Shown piece by piece: positions 49,126 through 57,251 of a stretch of 64,000 nt of DNA. Under the pieces are notes generated by a model. The model made no database searches. It saw nothing but the letters and a program-made list of their open reading frames with translations, and was not told where the DNA came from. Numbering within the stretch: position 1 is the stretch's first letter; each line of letters opens with the position of its first letter. The DNA comes from JAXLWB01 sp046328715 (GTDB lineage Bacteria > Chloroflexota > Anaerolineae > Caldilineales > Caldilineaceae): positions 41,138 through 105,137 of the forward strand of contig JAXLWB010000037.1 of NCBI GenBank assembly GCA_046328715.1, given 5' to 3'. Made by a program: the position numbers and the translations under genes.

Positions 49126-50160
49126 ATGACAATGACGCATAAAGAACGGCTGCGGCGTGCCATTTCCTATCAACCAGTCGACCGGCTACCGACGCAGATC
49201 AACTACACCGGTCGCCAGGGACAGCGACTTGCGCAACACTTTGGCGTACCACTCAAGGAACTGCCTGTTCGTTTGGACAATCACTTGCGCCGCCTCGATC
49301 TGACCTACCCTGCCCGCTTTAGCGAGGATGGTCTGGCCAAGTTTGACTGGTGGGGCGCGGGCTTCGACACGCAGGAGGAAGGATACTTTGTGCGTGTCAG
49401 CCCCTTGCAGGAGAACAAGGCTCTCGATACCATTATCTGGCCCGACCCGCATGATCCGCATATTCTCGATGAGGCTGTGCAGATCATGGCGCAAGAAGGG
49501 CAGGAATACTTTATCGTGCCGAACTTTGGCTGGGCACTCTTTGAACGCGCCTGGTCGTTACGCGGCATGGTGGAATTCTTTATCGACATGGGCCGTGACC
49601 CGGGCTATGCTGGCGAACTGCTAGACCGCATTACCGAAATCCAGTTGGTGCTGATTCAGCGCTTTATTGAGCTAGGTGTGGATGGTGCCTACTTTGGTGA
49701 TGACTATGGCGCCCAATCCAACATGATGATTTCGCCCAAGATGTGGCGAGCGCTGATCAAACCAAGACTAGAGCGCCTCTTTGCTCCGTTTCGGGCCGCG
49801 GGGTTACCGATCATGATGCACTCCGACGGTCATATTGAGGCAATCCTGCCCGAACTCGTCGAGATCGGCTTGAACGTCTACAACCCAGTGCAACCCGAGG
49901 TGACTGAGTTCAGTTGGCTGCGCACGACCTTTGGCGACCGGCTCGCCTACTATGGCGGCGTCTCCACGCAAACCACGCTGCCCTTTGGCAAGCCTGCGGA
50001 TGTGCGTGAAGCGGTTCAGAAGGTAGCCCACGAATTAGCGCCGAACGGCACCGGGTTGCTCATCGCACCTTCCCATCGGATGATGGTTGATATTTCGATG
50101 GAAAATGTCGAGGCAATGTTAGATGCCTTTGCCTCGTTGCGTTATGAAGTTGACCACTAA
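49126..50160 (+). CDS. Uroporphyrinogen decarboxylase-like (URO-D fold) protein
   Basis: A 344-residue TIM-barrel protein of the URO-D/CmuA superfamily: MTHKERLRRAISYQPVDRLP at the N-terminus, GMVEFFIDMGRDPGYAGELL, VDGAYFGDDYGAQSNMMISP, IMMHSDGHIEAILPELVEIG and RLAYYGGVSTQTTLPFGKPA. The HSDGH segment corresponds to the HCGG-type motif of methyltransferase relatives, here without the Cys zinc ligand, so a corrinoid or thiol methyltransferase activity is doubtful. It is not the haem-pathway enzyme. Homologues of this type commonly sit in sugar operons with no proven function. It lies four bases after the GH127 gene. Confidence 0.82.
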   Translation: MTMTHKERLRRAISYQPVDRLPTQINYTGRQGQRLAQHFGVPLKELPVRLDNHLRRLDLTYPARFSEDGLAKFDWWGAGFDTQEEGYFVRVSPLQENKALDTIIWPDPHDPHILDEAVQIMAQEGQEYFIVPNFGWALFERAWSLRGMVEFFIDMGRDPGYAGELLDRITEIQLVLIQRFIELGVDGAYFGDDYGAQSNMMISPKMWRALIKPRLERLFAPFRAAGLPIMMHSDGHIEAILPELVEIGLNVYNPVQPEVTEFSWLRTTFGDRLAYYGGVSTQTTLPFGKPADVREAVQKVAHELAPNGTGLLIAPSHRMMVDISMENVEAMLDAFASLRYEVDH

Positions 50161-50178
50161 GTATACTGTAAATATTGA

Positions 50179-50241
50179 CCACGAAAGGCACGAAATACAC
50201 GAAAAACGGTCAAGATTTCGTGTGTTTCGTGTACTTCGTGG
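50179..50241. repeat. CACGAAA-word hairpin
   Basis: CCACGAAAGGCACGAAATAC and ACGAAAAAC face TTTCGTGTGTTTCGTGTACT and TCGTGG. It lies in the 116-base gap between the URO-D-like gene and the kinase gene. Confidence 0.7.
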
Positions 50242-50279
50242 TTGTTTGATTCTGGCGTGTCCAGGTTAGGAGCTGTGTG

Positions 50280-51446
50280 ATGCAAAATGATGAACGTCAA
50301 CGCTTCTTAGCGGCTGAATTTGTCAAGCGCTACGGTTCAGCGCCAACCCTCTGGGCGCGCGCGCCCGGTCGCGTCGATCTGATGGGTAGCCACACCGACT
50401 ATAACTTGGGCTATGTCTTGACCATGACAATTGACCGCGATACCTGGCTGGCGGCACGGCCACGCAAGGATCGCACTGTCACGATTGATTCACTAAACAG
50501 CGGTGGAGGTGGCAGCTTTCGCTTGGACGCGATTGAGCGCAATGCCACCGCACCGTGGATCAACTATGTGGCGGGCGTGGCCAAGGTGCTGCAAGAGGCA
50601 GGGTTCCAGTTTACCGGATTTGATGGCCTACTGCATAGCACAGTGCCGATGAGCAGCGGTCTTAGTTCATCGGCGGCATTGGAGATGGCGACCTCGGTCT
50701 TGTTTGAGTTAGCTGGCGGTTTTACCCTGGATCCAGTGCAACGCGCCTTACTCGGTCAGCGCGCCGAGAACCAGTTTGTCGGGGTCAACTGTGGCATTCT
50801 CGATCAATATACATCGAGTCTAGGGCAAGCTGGCTGTGCGCTCTTGCTGGATTGTCGCAGCTTGGAGAGTCGACCCGTTCCGATTGCGCCCGGCATTCAA
50901 GTGGTCATTTGCGATACCCAGGCCAAACGCGAGCTAGCTGGCTCTGAATATGGACAGCGGCGTGCCCAGTGTGAAGAGGGGGCCAGCCGATTGGGATTGG
51001 CCGCATTGCGCGAGATTGCACCCGCCGAGTTTTATAACCGTGAGGCTGAACTGCCTTTAGAGGTGGCAAAACGGTGTCGATTTATCGTCGAAGAGAATAC
51101 CCGTGTCCTCGATCTCGCCGATGCCTTGACCACGAATGACCGTTCGCAGATTGCAGCCTTGACCGCCGCCTCCTTTGCGGGTGCCAAAACTCTCTATGAA
51201 ATCACCATCTCTGCCATGGAGACAATGCTGGGTGCCATGTTATCGGGACCCGGTGTCATCGGTGCCCGCCAGGCCGGTGCTGGCTTTGGCGGCTGTATGG
51301 TCGCTTTTGTCGAGGCAGAGGCAGTCGATGCTTTTGCCGCCCACACCGCCGCTTCCTATAACGCCGCCACTGGCATCCAACCTAAAAACTATCCAGTGCA
51401 GGCAGCCGCTGGTGCCGGAGCGGTGGACAAACTCAATGCTACGTGA
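50280..51446 (+). CDS. Galactokinase-family GHMP kinase, candidate L-arabinokinase
   Basis: A 388-residue GHMP kinase from ATG 50280 (SD TTAGGAG; GTG 50277 is an alternative). Motif 1 reads APGRVDLMGSHTDYNLG, where galactokinases have GRxNxIGEHTDY: R31, H38 and D40 are kept, but Asn is D33 and the sugar-contacting Glu is S37. The ATP loop PMSSGLSSSAALE (123-135) and catalytic D175 in VNCGILDQYTSSLG are intact, as is the C-terminal GAGFGGCMVA. Loss of the Glu beside the sugar C6 end, plus co-transcription with a beta-L-arabinofuranosidase, fits L-arabinose (galactose without C6) as substrate. Galactose remains possible. It ends overlapping the convergent enolase-family gene by eight bases. Confidence 0.85.
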   Translation: MQNDERQRFLAAEFVKRYGSAPTLWARAPGRVDLMGSHTDYNLGYVLTMTIDRDTWLAARPRKDRTVTIDSLNSGGGGSFRLDAIERNATAPWINYVAGVAKVLQEAGFQFTGFDGLLHSTVPMSSGLSSSAALEMATSVLFELAGGFTLDPVQRALLGQRAENQFVGVNCGILDQYTSSLGQAGCALLLDCRSLESRPVPIAPGIQVVICDTQAKRELAGSEYGQRRAQCEEGASRLGLAALREIAPAEFYNREAELPLEVAKRCRFIVEENTRVLDLADALTTNDRSQIAALTAASFAGAKTLYEITISAMETMLGAMLSGPGVIGARQAGAGFGGCMVAFVEAEAVDAFAAHTAASYNAATGIQPKNYPVQAAAGAGAVDKLNAT

Positions 51447-52704
51447 GTTTCGATTCGACCACCGTCACATCCGGTCGTGACCGCACCTCGGGCAACAAGG
51501 TCGTCCCTAATCCGGGCTTGGTTGGTGCCAAAATGTGCCCTTGTTCCACCGTGACCCCTTCCGTCACCAACTGTGGATAGCTGATGCGCAGGTAGGCGCG
51601 CACGGTCTCCTGGTAGACGGTGTTGGTGGCGTTGATTGCCAGATGGAGACCGGCCATCAGTGTGAAGGGGCCGGTGCAATCGTGCATGGCAACCGGACGT
51701 TTCCAGGTTTCGGCCATGGTGGCGATCTTTTTGCTCTCGGTAATACCGCCGGCCCAGGTCGGGTCGATCATGATGATGTCGGCGGCGTTCTTTTCGAGCA
51801 CGGCTTTGTATTCGTAGCGCGTGGTCAGATACTCACTGACCAGAATCGGCGTGGTCGTGCTGCGGCGCAGATCGGCCAGGGCGTCGAGATCGTCGGCACG
51901 CAGAAAATCTTCGAGCCAGTAGGGTTGATACTCCTCCAGCGCATGGGCAATCTTCTTGGCGGCAGGCAATGACCAGAGCCCGTGCCCTTCAACCATAATA
52001 TCCATCTGATCGCCGACTGCCTCGCGAATCTTGCGGAAGGGTTCCAAGCCCTTTTTCAGGTTGGCAGCATCGATGGTATGTCCGCCGATCTGGCTTAGTG
52101 CTGGGTCAAAGACGCCACGGAAGTTGCGCCAGTTGTCCCAGGCCGTCGGGTCGTGGGCGATGTAGTCAAAGGGCCAAATCTTCATGCCCGTAATGCCTTC
52201 GCTCAGCAAATCTTGCGCCAGCGCACCGGCATCGGTCATAAAGCCGATTAGATCCTCGTAGCGGCGGGATTGTTCAATGGTGGCAAAGTGATCCTTGCTG
52301 CCCAGCGTCGCCCGTCCATAGTGCGGGCCGCCGCAGGTGTTGTAGGTCTTGATGCGATCACGCGCTGCCCCACCCAGCAACTGCCAGATCGGCTGACCGG
52401 TGGCTTGACCAAAGATATCCCACAGCGCCACATCGATGGCGGAGAGGCCACGCAATTCAACGCCCTTGCCGACGATATGGGCACTCACTTCGTATAACTG
52501 ACGCCAGATCAGCTCAATCGCCAGTGGATTGCGGCCCAGCAAAAGCGGTGCAGCAAAGCCGTGGATGTAGCCACGCAGCGCATCGGGCATGTAAAAAGTG
52601 TCACTATAGCCAACCAGCCCTTCGTCGGTGTGTACTGCCACAAAGAGCATGTGTGGAAAGTCGGTCAAATGGATCGTTTCAAGCTTGGTAATTTTCATGA
52701 GCAT
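51439..52704 (-). CDS. Enolase superfamily, mandelate racemase/acid-sugar dehydratase type
   Basis: A 421-residue protein with the N-terminal capping domain (ITKLETIHLTDFPHMLFVAV) and a barrel that carries GMKIWPFD (Lys region of strand 2), DIMVEGHGLWSL (Glu metal ligand), YWLEDFLRADD (Glu), PILVSEYLTT (Glu) and VAMHDCTGPF (His base). This Lys/Glu-Glu-Glu/His set fits dehydration of an aldonic or uronic acid. IDVALWDIFGQATGQPIWQL is the family motif before the barrel. The gene is convergent with the kinase gene and has no upstream partner except the enolase-family gene 53203 on the other strand. Exact sugar acid unknown. Confidence 0.9.
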   Translation of the reverse strand: MLMKITKLETIHLTDFPHMLFVAVHTDEGLVGYSDTFYMPDALRGYIHGFAAPLLLGRNPLAIELIWRQLYEVSAHIVGKGVELRGLSAIDVALWDIFGQATGQPIWQLLGGAARDRIKTYNTCGGPHYGRATLGSKDHFATIEQSRRYEDLIGFMTDAGALAQDLLSEGITGMKIWPFDYIAHDPTAWDNWRNFRGVFDPALSQIGGHTIDAANLKKGLEPFRKIREAVGDQMDIMVEGHGLWSLPAAKKIAHALEEYQPYWLEDFLRADDLDALADLRRSTTTPILVSEYLTTRYEYKAVLEKNAADIIMIDPTWAGGITESKKIATMAETWKRPVAMHDCTGPFTLMAGLHLAINATNTVYQETVRAYLRISYPQLVTEGVTVEQGHILAPTKPGLGTTLLPEVRSRPDVTVVESKLT

Positions 52705-52734
52705 CTCCTATCCTGGACAAGCTGGAATCAAAAA

Positions 52735-52921
52735 AACGCGAAACACACAAAATGCACGAACTTTAGTAACTATTCAGGCAATCCTCTTCCGGGAAGGCTA
52801 TAGCGGAAACCGAGCTATGGCAATTGATCCTTCCCGGAAGATATTTACGAAGAGGCTGAATAGTTACGAAATTTATATGTTTTTTCTTTCGTGTGTTTGG
52901 TGCCTTTCGTGGTCATTGTTT
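52735..52921. repeat. CACGAAA palindrome with a CTTCCGGGAAGG element nested inside
   Basis: The outer hairpin (GAAACACACAAAATGCACGAAC left, TTTCGTGTGTTTGGTGCCTT and TCGTGG right) encloses an exact TAACTATTCAG/CTGAATAGTTA pair, which itself encloses copy 2 of the CTTCCGGGAAGG element (52775-52853, CTTCCGGGAAGG...CCTTCCCGGAAG). The nesting suggests the element inserted into an existing palindrome. The rest of the 52705-53202 gap holds only the hairpin at 53073. Confidence 0.75.
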
Positions 52922-53072
52922 TCTTGGAAGTTTGAGTGTAGCGCATTCTAGGGCCAGGAACAAGTGCGCCGGTCAGCAATAGATTTTTCCCTCTATTCTT
53001 TTCACAAATTCCGTGGCATACTGTGTAAACCCACAGCAATACAACAAAATAGTTTCAACAAACAATTCGAGC

Positions 53073-53180
53073 AGGACACAGAGGGCACCGAGGAGGCACC
53101 GAGATCACAGAGCATACGAAAGAAACGTCTCCTTTTCTCTCTGTGTTCTCCGTGCCTTCTCTCGTGCGCTCCGTGTCCTC
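53073..53180. repeat. AGGACACAGAGGGCACCGAGG palindrome
   Basis: AGGACACAGAGGGCACCGAGG and AGGCACCGAGATCACAGAG face CTCTCTGTGTTCTCCGTGCC and CGTGCGCTCCGTGTCCT. It lies 23 bases upstream of the enolase-family ATG at 53203 and would form a long leader or 3' hairpin. Confidence 0.7.
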
Positions 53181-53202
53181 ACATTGTCACCCTGGAGGAA
53201 TC

Positions 53203-54402
53203 ATGAATGCGCTCACCACCCTAGCCGCCGGTGAAGTTGATCAGATTCACGTCACCGCCATCAAGGTAATTCAACTCAAGCAGCATGGCATTCAATCACT
53301 GGTCAAAGTCGAGACCGATGCCGGTATCTACGGCCTCGGCGAGATCGGTGCCCCTGCCAATGTCGCCCGAGCCTACATCGAGACCATGAAGGAGTGGCTG
53401 ATCGGCATGGATGCGCTGGCCATCGAGAAGTGTTTTGCTGATATGACCCGCATGCGGGCGCAGTGGCACGCCCATTGGGTACAAAACCCGACCATTAGCG
53501 GTATCGACATTGCGCTGTGGGACATCGCTGGTAAAGTCTTCAACCGCCCAATTTCGAAGCTGCTGACCGGACGCTTTCGTGACGAGATCGAACTCTATGT
53601 TAACACGCTCGGTCCAGTCGATTGGTTTGACAAAGCGGCCTGCCGCGATTGGGCGCAGCAGATGCACGCTGATCCGAATGGCTTCAAGACGCTCAAGTTT
53701 GGCTTCGAGGCCATGATCGGACGGCAATTGCCCAAACATGAGGGACGCCGCCCTGGTTTTCTATGCGACATGCTCAAACAGACCGAACTGCGCAAAATTC
53801 GTCAGGGCTATGAGAACTGCCGCGAGGCGTTGGGCTGGGAGACTGACATCATCGTACATTGTCACAATGAGTGGGATTTGCCGACAGCTCTGGGCATCGC
53901 CGAGGCGGTAGCACCGATCCAGCCACTCTGGATCGAAGATGCGCTGCCGGTCGCCTACTCGGATAGCTGGCGTGCCTTCAAGCAAGAATCTGTTGTGCGT
54001 ACCATGATGGGCGAAAAACTCGAACGCCCGGATGAGTTCCTCCAATTCTTTGTCAACGATGCCATTCATGTCATCCATCCTGATATTGCCTTTGTTGGCG
54101 GCATCACTGGCATGCGCAAGATCGCTGACTTGGCTGAGCTTTTTTACATCCCGGTGGTGACGCACAATGTCGGCAGCCTGGTGCAATTGTTGGCGACGGC
54201 ACACTTTGGTGCCTCGTGCCGCAACTTCATCATGACCGAAAACCGCATTCCGCAGGGTGGCCTCTACGCCGAGATGAACGCCGAGCCAATGATCGTCAAA
54301 GAGGGAAAGTTACGTGTGCCCGACAGCCCTGGTTTAGGCATTACCTTGGTTGACGAGGTATTACGGGAAAATTTATGGGAGGGTGAAGTCTATTGGGAGT
54401 AA
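53203..54402 (+). CDS. Enolase superfamily, mannonate-dehydratase-like
   Basis: A 399-residue protein from ATG 53203, preceded by CTGGAGGAATC; a longer frame from 53143 would cross the palindrome. It carries GFKTLKFGFEAM (strand 2), IIVHCHNEWDLPTAL (His and Asn/Glu ligands as in ManD-type enzymes), PLWIEDALPV (Glu), MGEKLERPDEF (Glu) and VVTHNVGSLVQLL (His base). This pattern fits the mannonate dehydratase/RspA-like subgroup that dehydrates C6 acid sugars. Probable product is a 2-keto-3-deoxy-aldonate. It leads into the dioxygenase-like genes on the same strand, separated by a repeat element. Confidence 0.9.
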   Translation: MNALTTLAAGEVDQIHVTAIKVIQLKQHGIQSLVKVETDAGIYGLGEIGAPANVARAYIETMKEWLIGMDALAIEKCFADMTRMRAQWHAHWVQNPTISGIDIALWDIAGKVFNRPISKLLTGRFRDEIELYVNTLGPVDWFDKAACRDWAQQMHADPNGFKTLKFGFEAMIGRQLPKHEGRRPGFLCDMLKQTELRKIRQGYENCREALGWETDIIVHCHNEWDLPTALGIAEAVAPIQPLWIEDALPVAYSDSWRAFKQESVVRTMMGEKLERPDEFLQFFVNDAIHVIHPDIAFVGGITGMRKIADLAELFYIPVVTHNVGSLVQLLATAHFGASCRNFIMTENRIPQGGLYAEMNAEPMIVKEGKLRVPDSPGLGITLVDEVLRENLWEGEVYWE

Positions 54403-54442
54403 GGGGAGTGGCTTGATAATGCGGCTTTAACAAAGTAGTGGG

Positions 54443-54508
54443 TCAATCTTCTTCCGGGAAGGGCATGCGTACAAGCCGGTCTATGGCAAGAGCCTTCCCG
54501 GAAGATTG
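54443..54508. repeat. CTTCCGGGAAGG palindromic element, copy 3
   Basis: CAATCTTCTTCCGGGAAGGGC (left) and GCCTTCCCGGAAGATTG (right) are inverted, the middle reads ATGCGTACAAGCCGGTCTAT. Wider AGTG/CACT ends flank it. Copies 1 and 2 are at 42080 and 52775. Confidence 0.82.
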
Positions 54509-54546
54509 CCAAATCACTCTGTTAATTCTGCAATAAGGAGATTTCC

Positions 54547-55350
54547 ATGTTAACAGAGCAACAGATCGATCAATTCAACACCTTTGGCTTCTTGATCTTA
54601 CCGCAGTGGTTCAATCTGGCAGAAGTAGCGACGATTGAGCAAGAATGCGAACAGGGCTTTGCCGCCGCTTATCCAGACAAGCCGTTTGATGGCAGCAAAC
54701 GTTACTGGACCACCTTAATGGGACCCGGAACCCCTTTGACTCGCGGCCTGCTCGAAGATGAGCGCTTTTATCGTGCGGCTCAGCAACTCTATGGCGAGGA
54801 TGTGCTTGGCATTATGACCGATGCGAATCGTTATGTCGGTCATACCCGCTGGCATCCCGACAACGATGCAAATCCGGCAAAGGATCCCTACGGTGTCAAG
54901 TTTGCCTATTATCTCGACCCGGTGGATGCACAGAGCGGTGCCTTGCGGGTTGTCCCCGGCTCGCACAAATATCCGCTTCATCAGGAAGTCGGCGATACTA
55001 TCAAACGCAGTGGCCTTGATATTCTCGATGTGCCCAGCTATGTTTGCCGCAGCCAGCCCGGCGATGTCGTGGCCTTTGACCTACGCCTCTGGCACGCCAG
55101 TTGGGGTGGATCGGCAGGGCGCAGAATGTGTACAGTGGTCTACCTTCACAATCCAACGACAGCCCAAGAAGAGACCGGGTTGCGCGATTTTGCATCCCGT
55201 TTTGTCACGACCAATCGCTACTTTGATCGACCCAACGAGCCGATGTACCACCCCGATTGGCTGGAGAACCGTGAGGACAGCGCACTCCGCCGCCGCTGGA
55301 TCCAGCGACTGGGCGAAATGGGATTTCTGGCCGCACCGTCGACAGGCTAA
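54547..55350 (+). CDS. PhyH-family Fe(II)/2-oxoglutarate dioxygenase
   Basis: A 267-residue member of the phytanoyl-CoA dioxygenase superfamily with a complete iron site: H103-P-D105 in HTRWHPDNDANPAK and H183 in FDLRLWHASWGGSAGRRM (RR for 2-oxoglutarate). LRVVPGSHKYPLH is the family VPGSH motif. It should hydroxylate or oxidatively cleave a small polar substrate in the cytosol; no substrate can be named. The ATG follows AAGGAG. Next gene, 112 bases on, is a divergent paralogue lacking the iron Asp. Confidence 0.88.
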   Translation: MLTEQQIDQFNTFGFLILPQWFNLAEVATIEQECEQGFAAAYPDKPFDGSKRYWTTLMGPGTPLTRGLLEDERFYRAAQQLYGEDVLGIMTDANRYVGHTRWHPDNDANPAKDPYGVKFAYYLDPVDAQSGALRVVPGSHKYPLHQEVGDTIKRSGLDILDVPSYVCRSQPGDVVAFDLRLWHASWGGSAGRRMCTVVYLHNPTTAQEETGLRDFASRFVTTNRYFDRPNEPMYHPDWLENREDSALRRRWIQRLGEMGFLAAPSTG

Positions 55351-55462
55351 GTGATGTGAGGATGAAAATTCGTGCGAACGATCAAATTTCTAGTTTCCGT
55401 CCGTCTTCTCTGATTTCCGTGTTTACAAAGCCTTTTTCATTTACCAAAAAGGAGCCACTCAT

Positions 55463-56257
55463 ATGATAACAGCCTTGGATGAATACTTCTTCGATTTGTA
55501 TGGGTATAGTGTGATTCCCCAAGCATTGGATGGCGAACATCTGGCGGCACTGAACAAGTGGATTGATGACTTACCGCCGCTGCAAACCGGGCAATGGTTT
55601 GGCAATATCTACACCCAATCTTACAGCGGCATCGATGGTATCAATCTACAAGATATAATCGAGGGCGGCGAGATCTTTGAACGCCTGATTGACCATCCTG
55701 CCTGGATCGAGCAATCTCGCCATTATTTAGGCCCTAGCACCAAACCCTATCTCTATGAAATCTTTATCAACGTGCGCTCCTCCGGCGGCTATTTGGGCGT
55801 CCATTCCGGTGGTCACAATGTCGATCATCTGCATCGCAGCGGACGGCTCAATGGGCAGTGGGTCTGTTCCATGCTTTCCGTGCTGATCCCATTGACCGAT
55901 GTGGGACCAGGCGATGGCCCGACCGTGATCGTTCCTGGCAGCCATAAATCTGACTTTCCGCATCCAAGGCAAGACCAACGGGGTGCGATCAGTGAGGGTT
56001 CTGGCGAACATCTAGAGGGTGCCATCGAAATACACCTCAAGGCAGGCGATGCACTGCTCTTCAACGATGCACTCTGTCATGGCTCGGCCCAACGTACCAA
56101 TCCTGGTCAGCGACGGATGATCATCATGCGTTATGTGCCAACGCTCTACGCTCATCGCTATGGGTACGAACCATCTCCAGAATTGGCGGAACGTTTAACT
56201 CCGGAACAATTGGCGATTGTTCGCCCCAATATCCCTCGCCGCCGGCCTACTGGCTAG
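55463..56257 (+). CDS. PhyH-family protein with HxG instead of HxD
   Basis: A 264-residue PhyH-like protein. The proximal site reads H114-S-G116 in GYLGVHSGGHNVDHLH, where HxD is expected; distal His is H206 in FNDALCHGSAQRTNPGQRRM. TVIVPGSHKSDFPHP is the VPGSH motif. It resembles 33871 in having HxG followed by several extra His residues, rather than its neighbour at 54547. A HxG/HxA facial site is the mark of Fe/2OG halogenases but is not proof. AAAGGAG precedes the ATG. Followed by an SDR gene on the same strand. Confidence 0.82.
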   Translation: MITALDEYFFDLYGYSVIPQALDGEHLAALNKWIDDLPPLQTGQWFGNIYTQSYSGIDGINLQDIIEGGEIFERLIDHPAWIEQSRHYLGPSTKPYLYEIFINVRSSGGYLGVHSGGHNVDHLHRSGRLNGQWVCSMLSVLIPLTDVGPGDGPTVIVPGSHKSDFPHPRQDQRGAISEGSGEHLEGAIEIHLKAGDALLFNDALCHGSAQRTNPGQRRMIIMRYVPTLYAHRYGYEPSPELAERLTPEQLAIVRPNIPRRRPTG

Positions 56258-56348
56258 CAAATTATGTTTCTGAGCCGCCAACGCAGCACAGATTGTATTC
56301 GATCTGTTGATATTGACGGCTTAGAAGTCATCTTATGAAAGGAATGGT

Positions 56349-57137
56349 ATGAGCGGGACGGACTCTTCCTCGTCAGTTAACCTTTTTGACCTACACGGCC
56401 ATGTGGCGCTGGTAACAGGCGGCGTGGGTGGGTTGGGACGACCGATTGCGGTGGGGCTAGCAAACGCCGGGGCAACGGTGGCCGTGGCCGATCTGAAAAT
56501 CGATAGCGCCGATACAGTACTGGCCGAAATCCATGCAACGGGTCAGCGAGGAATCGCCTTGCCGCTCGATGTGACAAGCACGGCTTCGGTGCAGGCTGTT
56601 GTTGACCGGCTGCTGACCGACTTTGGACGGATTGATATTCTAGTCAACTGTCACGGTGTCACCAAACGGATGCCATCGGTCGATTTTCCAGAAGTGGACT
56701 GGGATCGCATCATCGATGTCAATCTCAAAGGCACCTTTCTCTGCTGTCAACAGGTAGGGCGAGTGATGATCCAACAAGGACGTGGCTCGATTATCAACCT
56801 GGCTTCGATTGGCGGTTTGGTTGGGTTGCCTACCAGTGTGGCCTACTGTGCGAGTAAAGGCGGTGTAGTACAACTGACCCGCACCCTCGGCGTGGAATGG
56901 GCACCGCTTGGTGTACGAGTCAATGCCATTGCGCCCTCCTCATTCAACACGCCAATGGTGCGCACTGTGTTGGATGCCGAGCCAGAATATCGCGAGCGGG
57001 TTGTCAGCAAGATCCCGATAGGACGCATTGCCGAGCCAAACGAAATCGCCGGCACTGTGCTCTATCTGGCTTCCACTGCATCGAGTATGGTTACAGGTAC
57101 GGTTCTGTCGGTGGATGGTGGCTATACGGCACAGTAA
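56349..57137 (+). CDS. Short-chain dehydrogenase/reductase (gluconate-5-dehydrogenase-like)
   Basis: A 262-residue classical SDR with NAD(P) motif LVTGGVGGLGRPIAVGLA (Gly-x3-Gly-x-Gly), NCHG in place of the usual NNAG, catalytic Ser in NLASIGGLVG and Tyr/Lys in VAYCASKGGVVQLTRTLG. The C-terminal GTVLSVDGGYTAQ is typical. It resembles sugar (gluconate, sorbose) or 2-keto-3-deoxy-acid dehydrogenases. Preceded by AAGGAATGGT. It follows the two PhyH-like genes and converges on the dimethylformamidase-like gene through a terminator hairpin. Confidence 0.92.
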   Translation: MSGTDSSSSVNLFDLHGHVALVTGGVGGLGRPIAVGLANAGATVAVADLKIDSADTVLAEIHATGQRGIALPLDVTSTASVQAVVDRLLTDFGRIDILVNCHGVTKRMPSVDFPEVDWDRIIDVNLKGTFLCCQQVGRVMIQQGRGSIINLASIGGLVGLPTSVAYCASKGGVVQLTRTLGVEWAPLGVRVNAIAPSSFNTPMVRTVLDAEPEYRERVVSKIPIGRIAEPNEIAGTVLYLASTASSMVTGTVLSVDGGYTAQ

Positions 57138-57147
57138 AACAGAATAT

Positions 57148-57221
57148 TAATTGTGGTTGCAAAAGCCATGAATTTTTTCCATGACTCTGGCTGAAATTCA
57201 TGGCTTTACAGAGGACAATTA
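57148..57221. terminator. Bidirectional terminator between convergent genes
   Basis: AAAGCCATGAATTT (57162-57175) and AAATTCATGGCTTT (57194-57207) are exact 14-bp arms; outer TAATTGT (57148-57154) and ACAATTA (57215-57221) extend the stem. The A/T-rich flanks give T-runs on either strand. Confidence 0.8.
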
Positions 57222-57251
57222 GTATAAGTTTCAGGTTTGTGTTGTCTTCTC

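Noticed and set aside
49126..50160. hemE (uroporphyrinogen decarboxylase of haem synthesis)
   Set aside because: Only the fold matches; the operon context is sugar catabolism and the HemE N-terminal substrate motif is missing.
42080..54508. CRISPR-like repeat array
   Set aside because: The repeats are far apart, palindromic over their whole length and not regularly spaced, and no cas gene is present.
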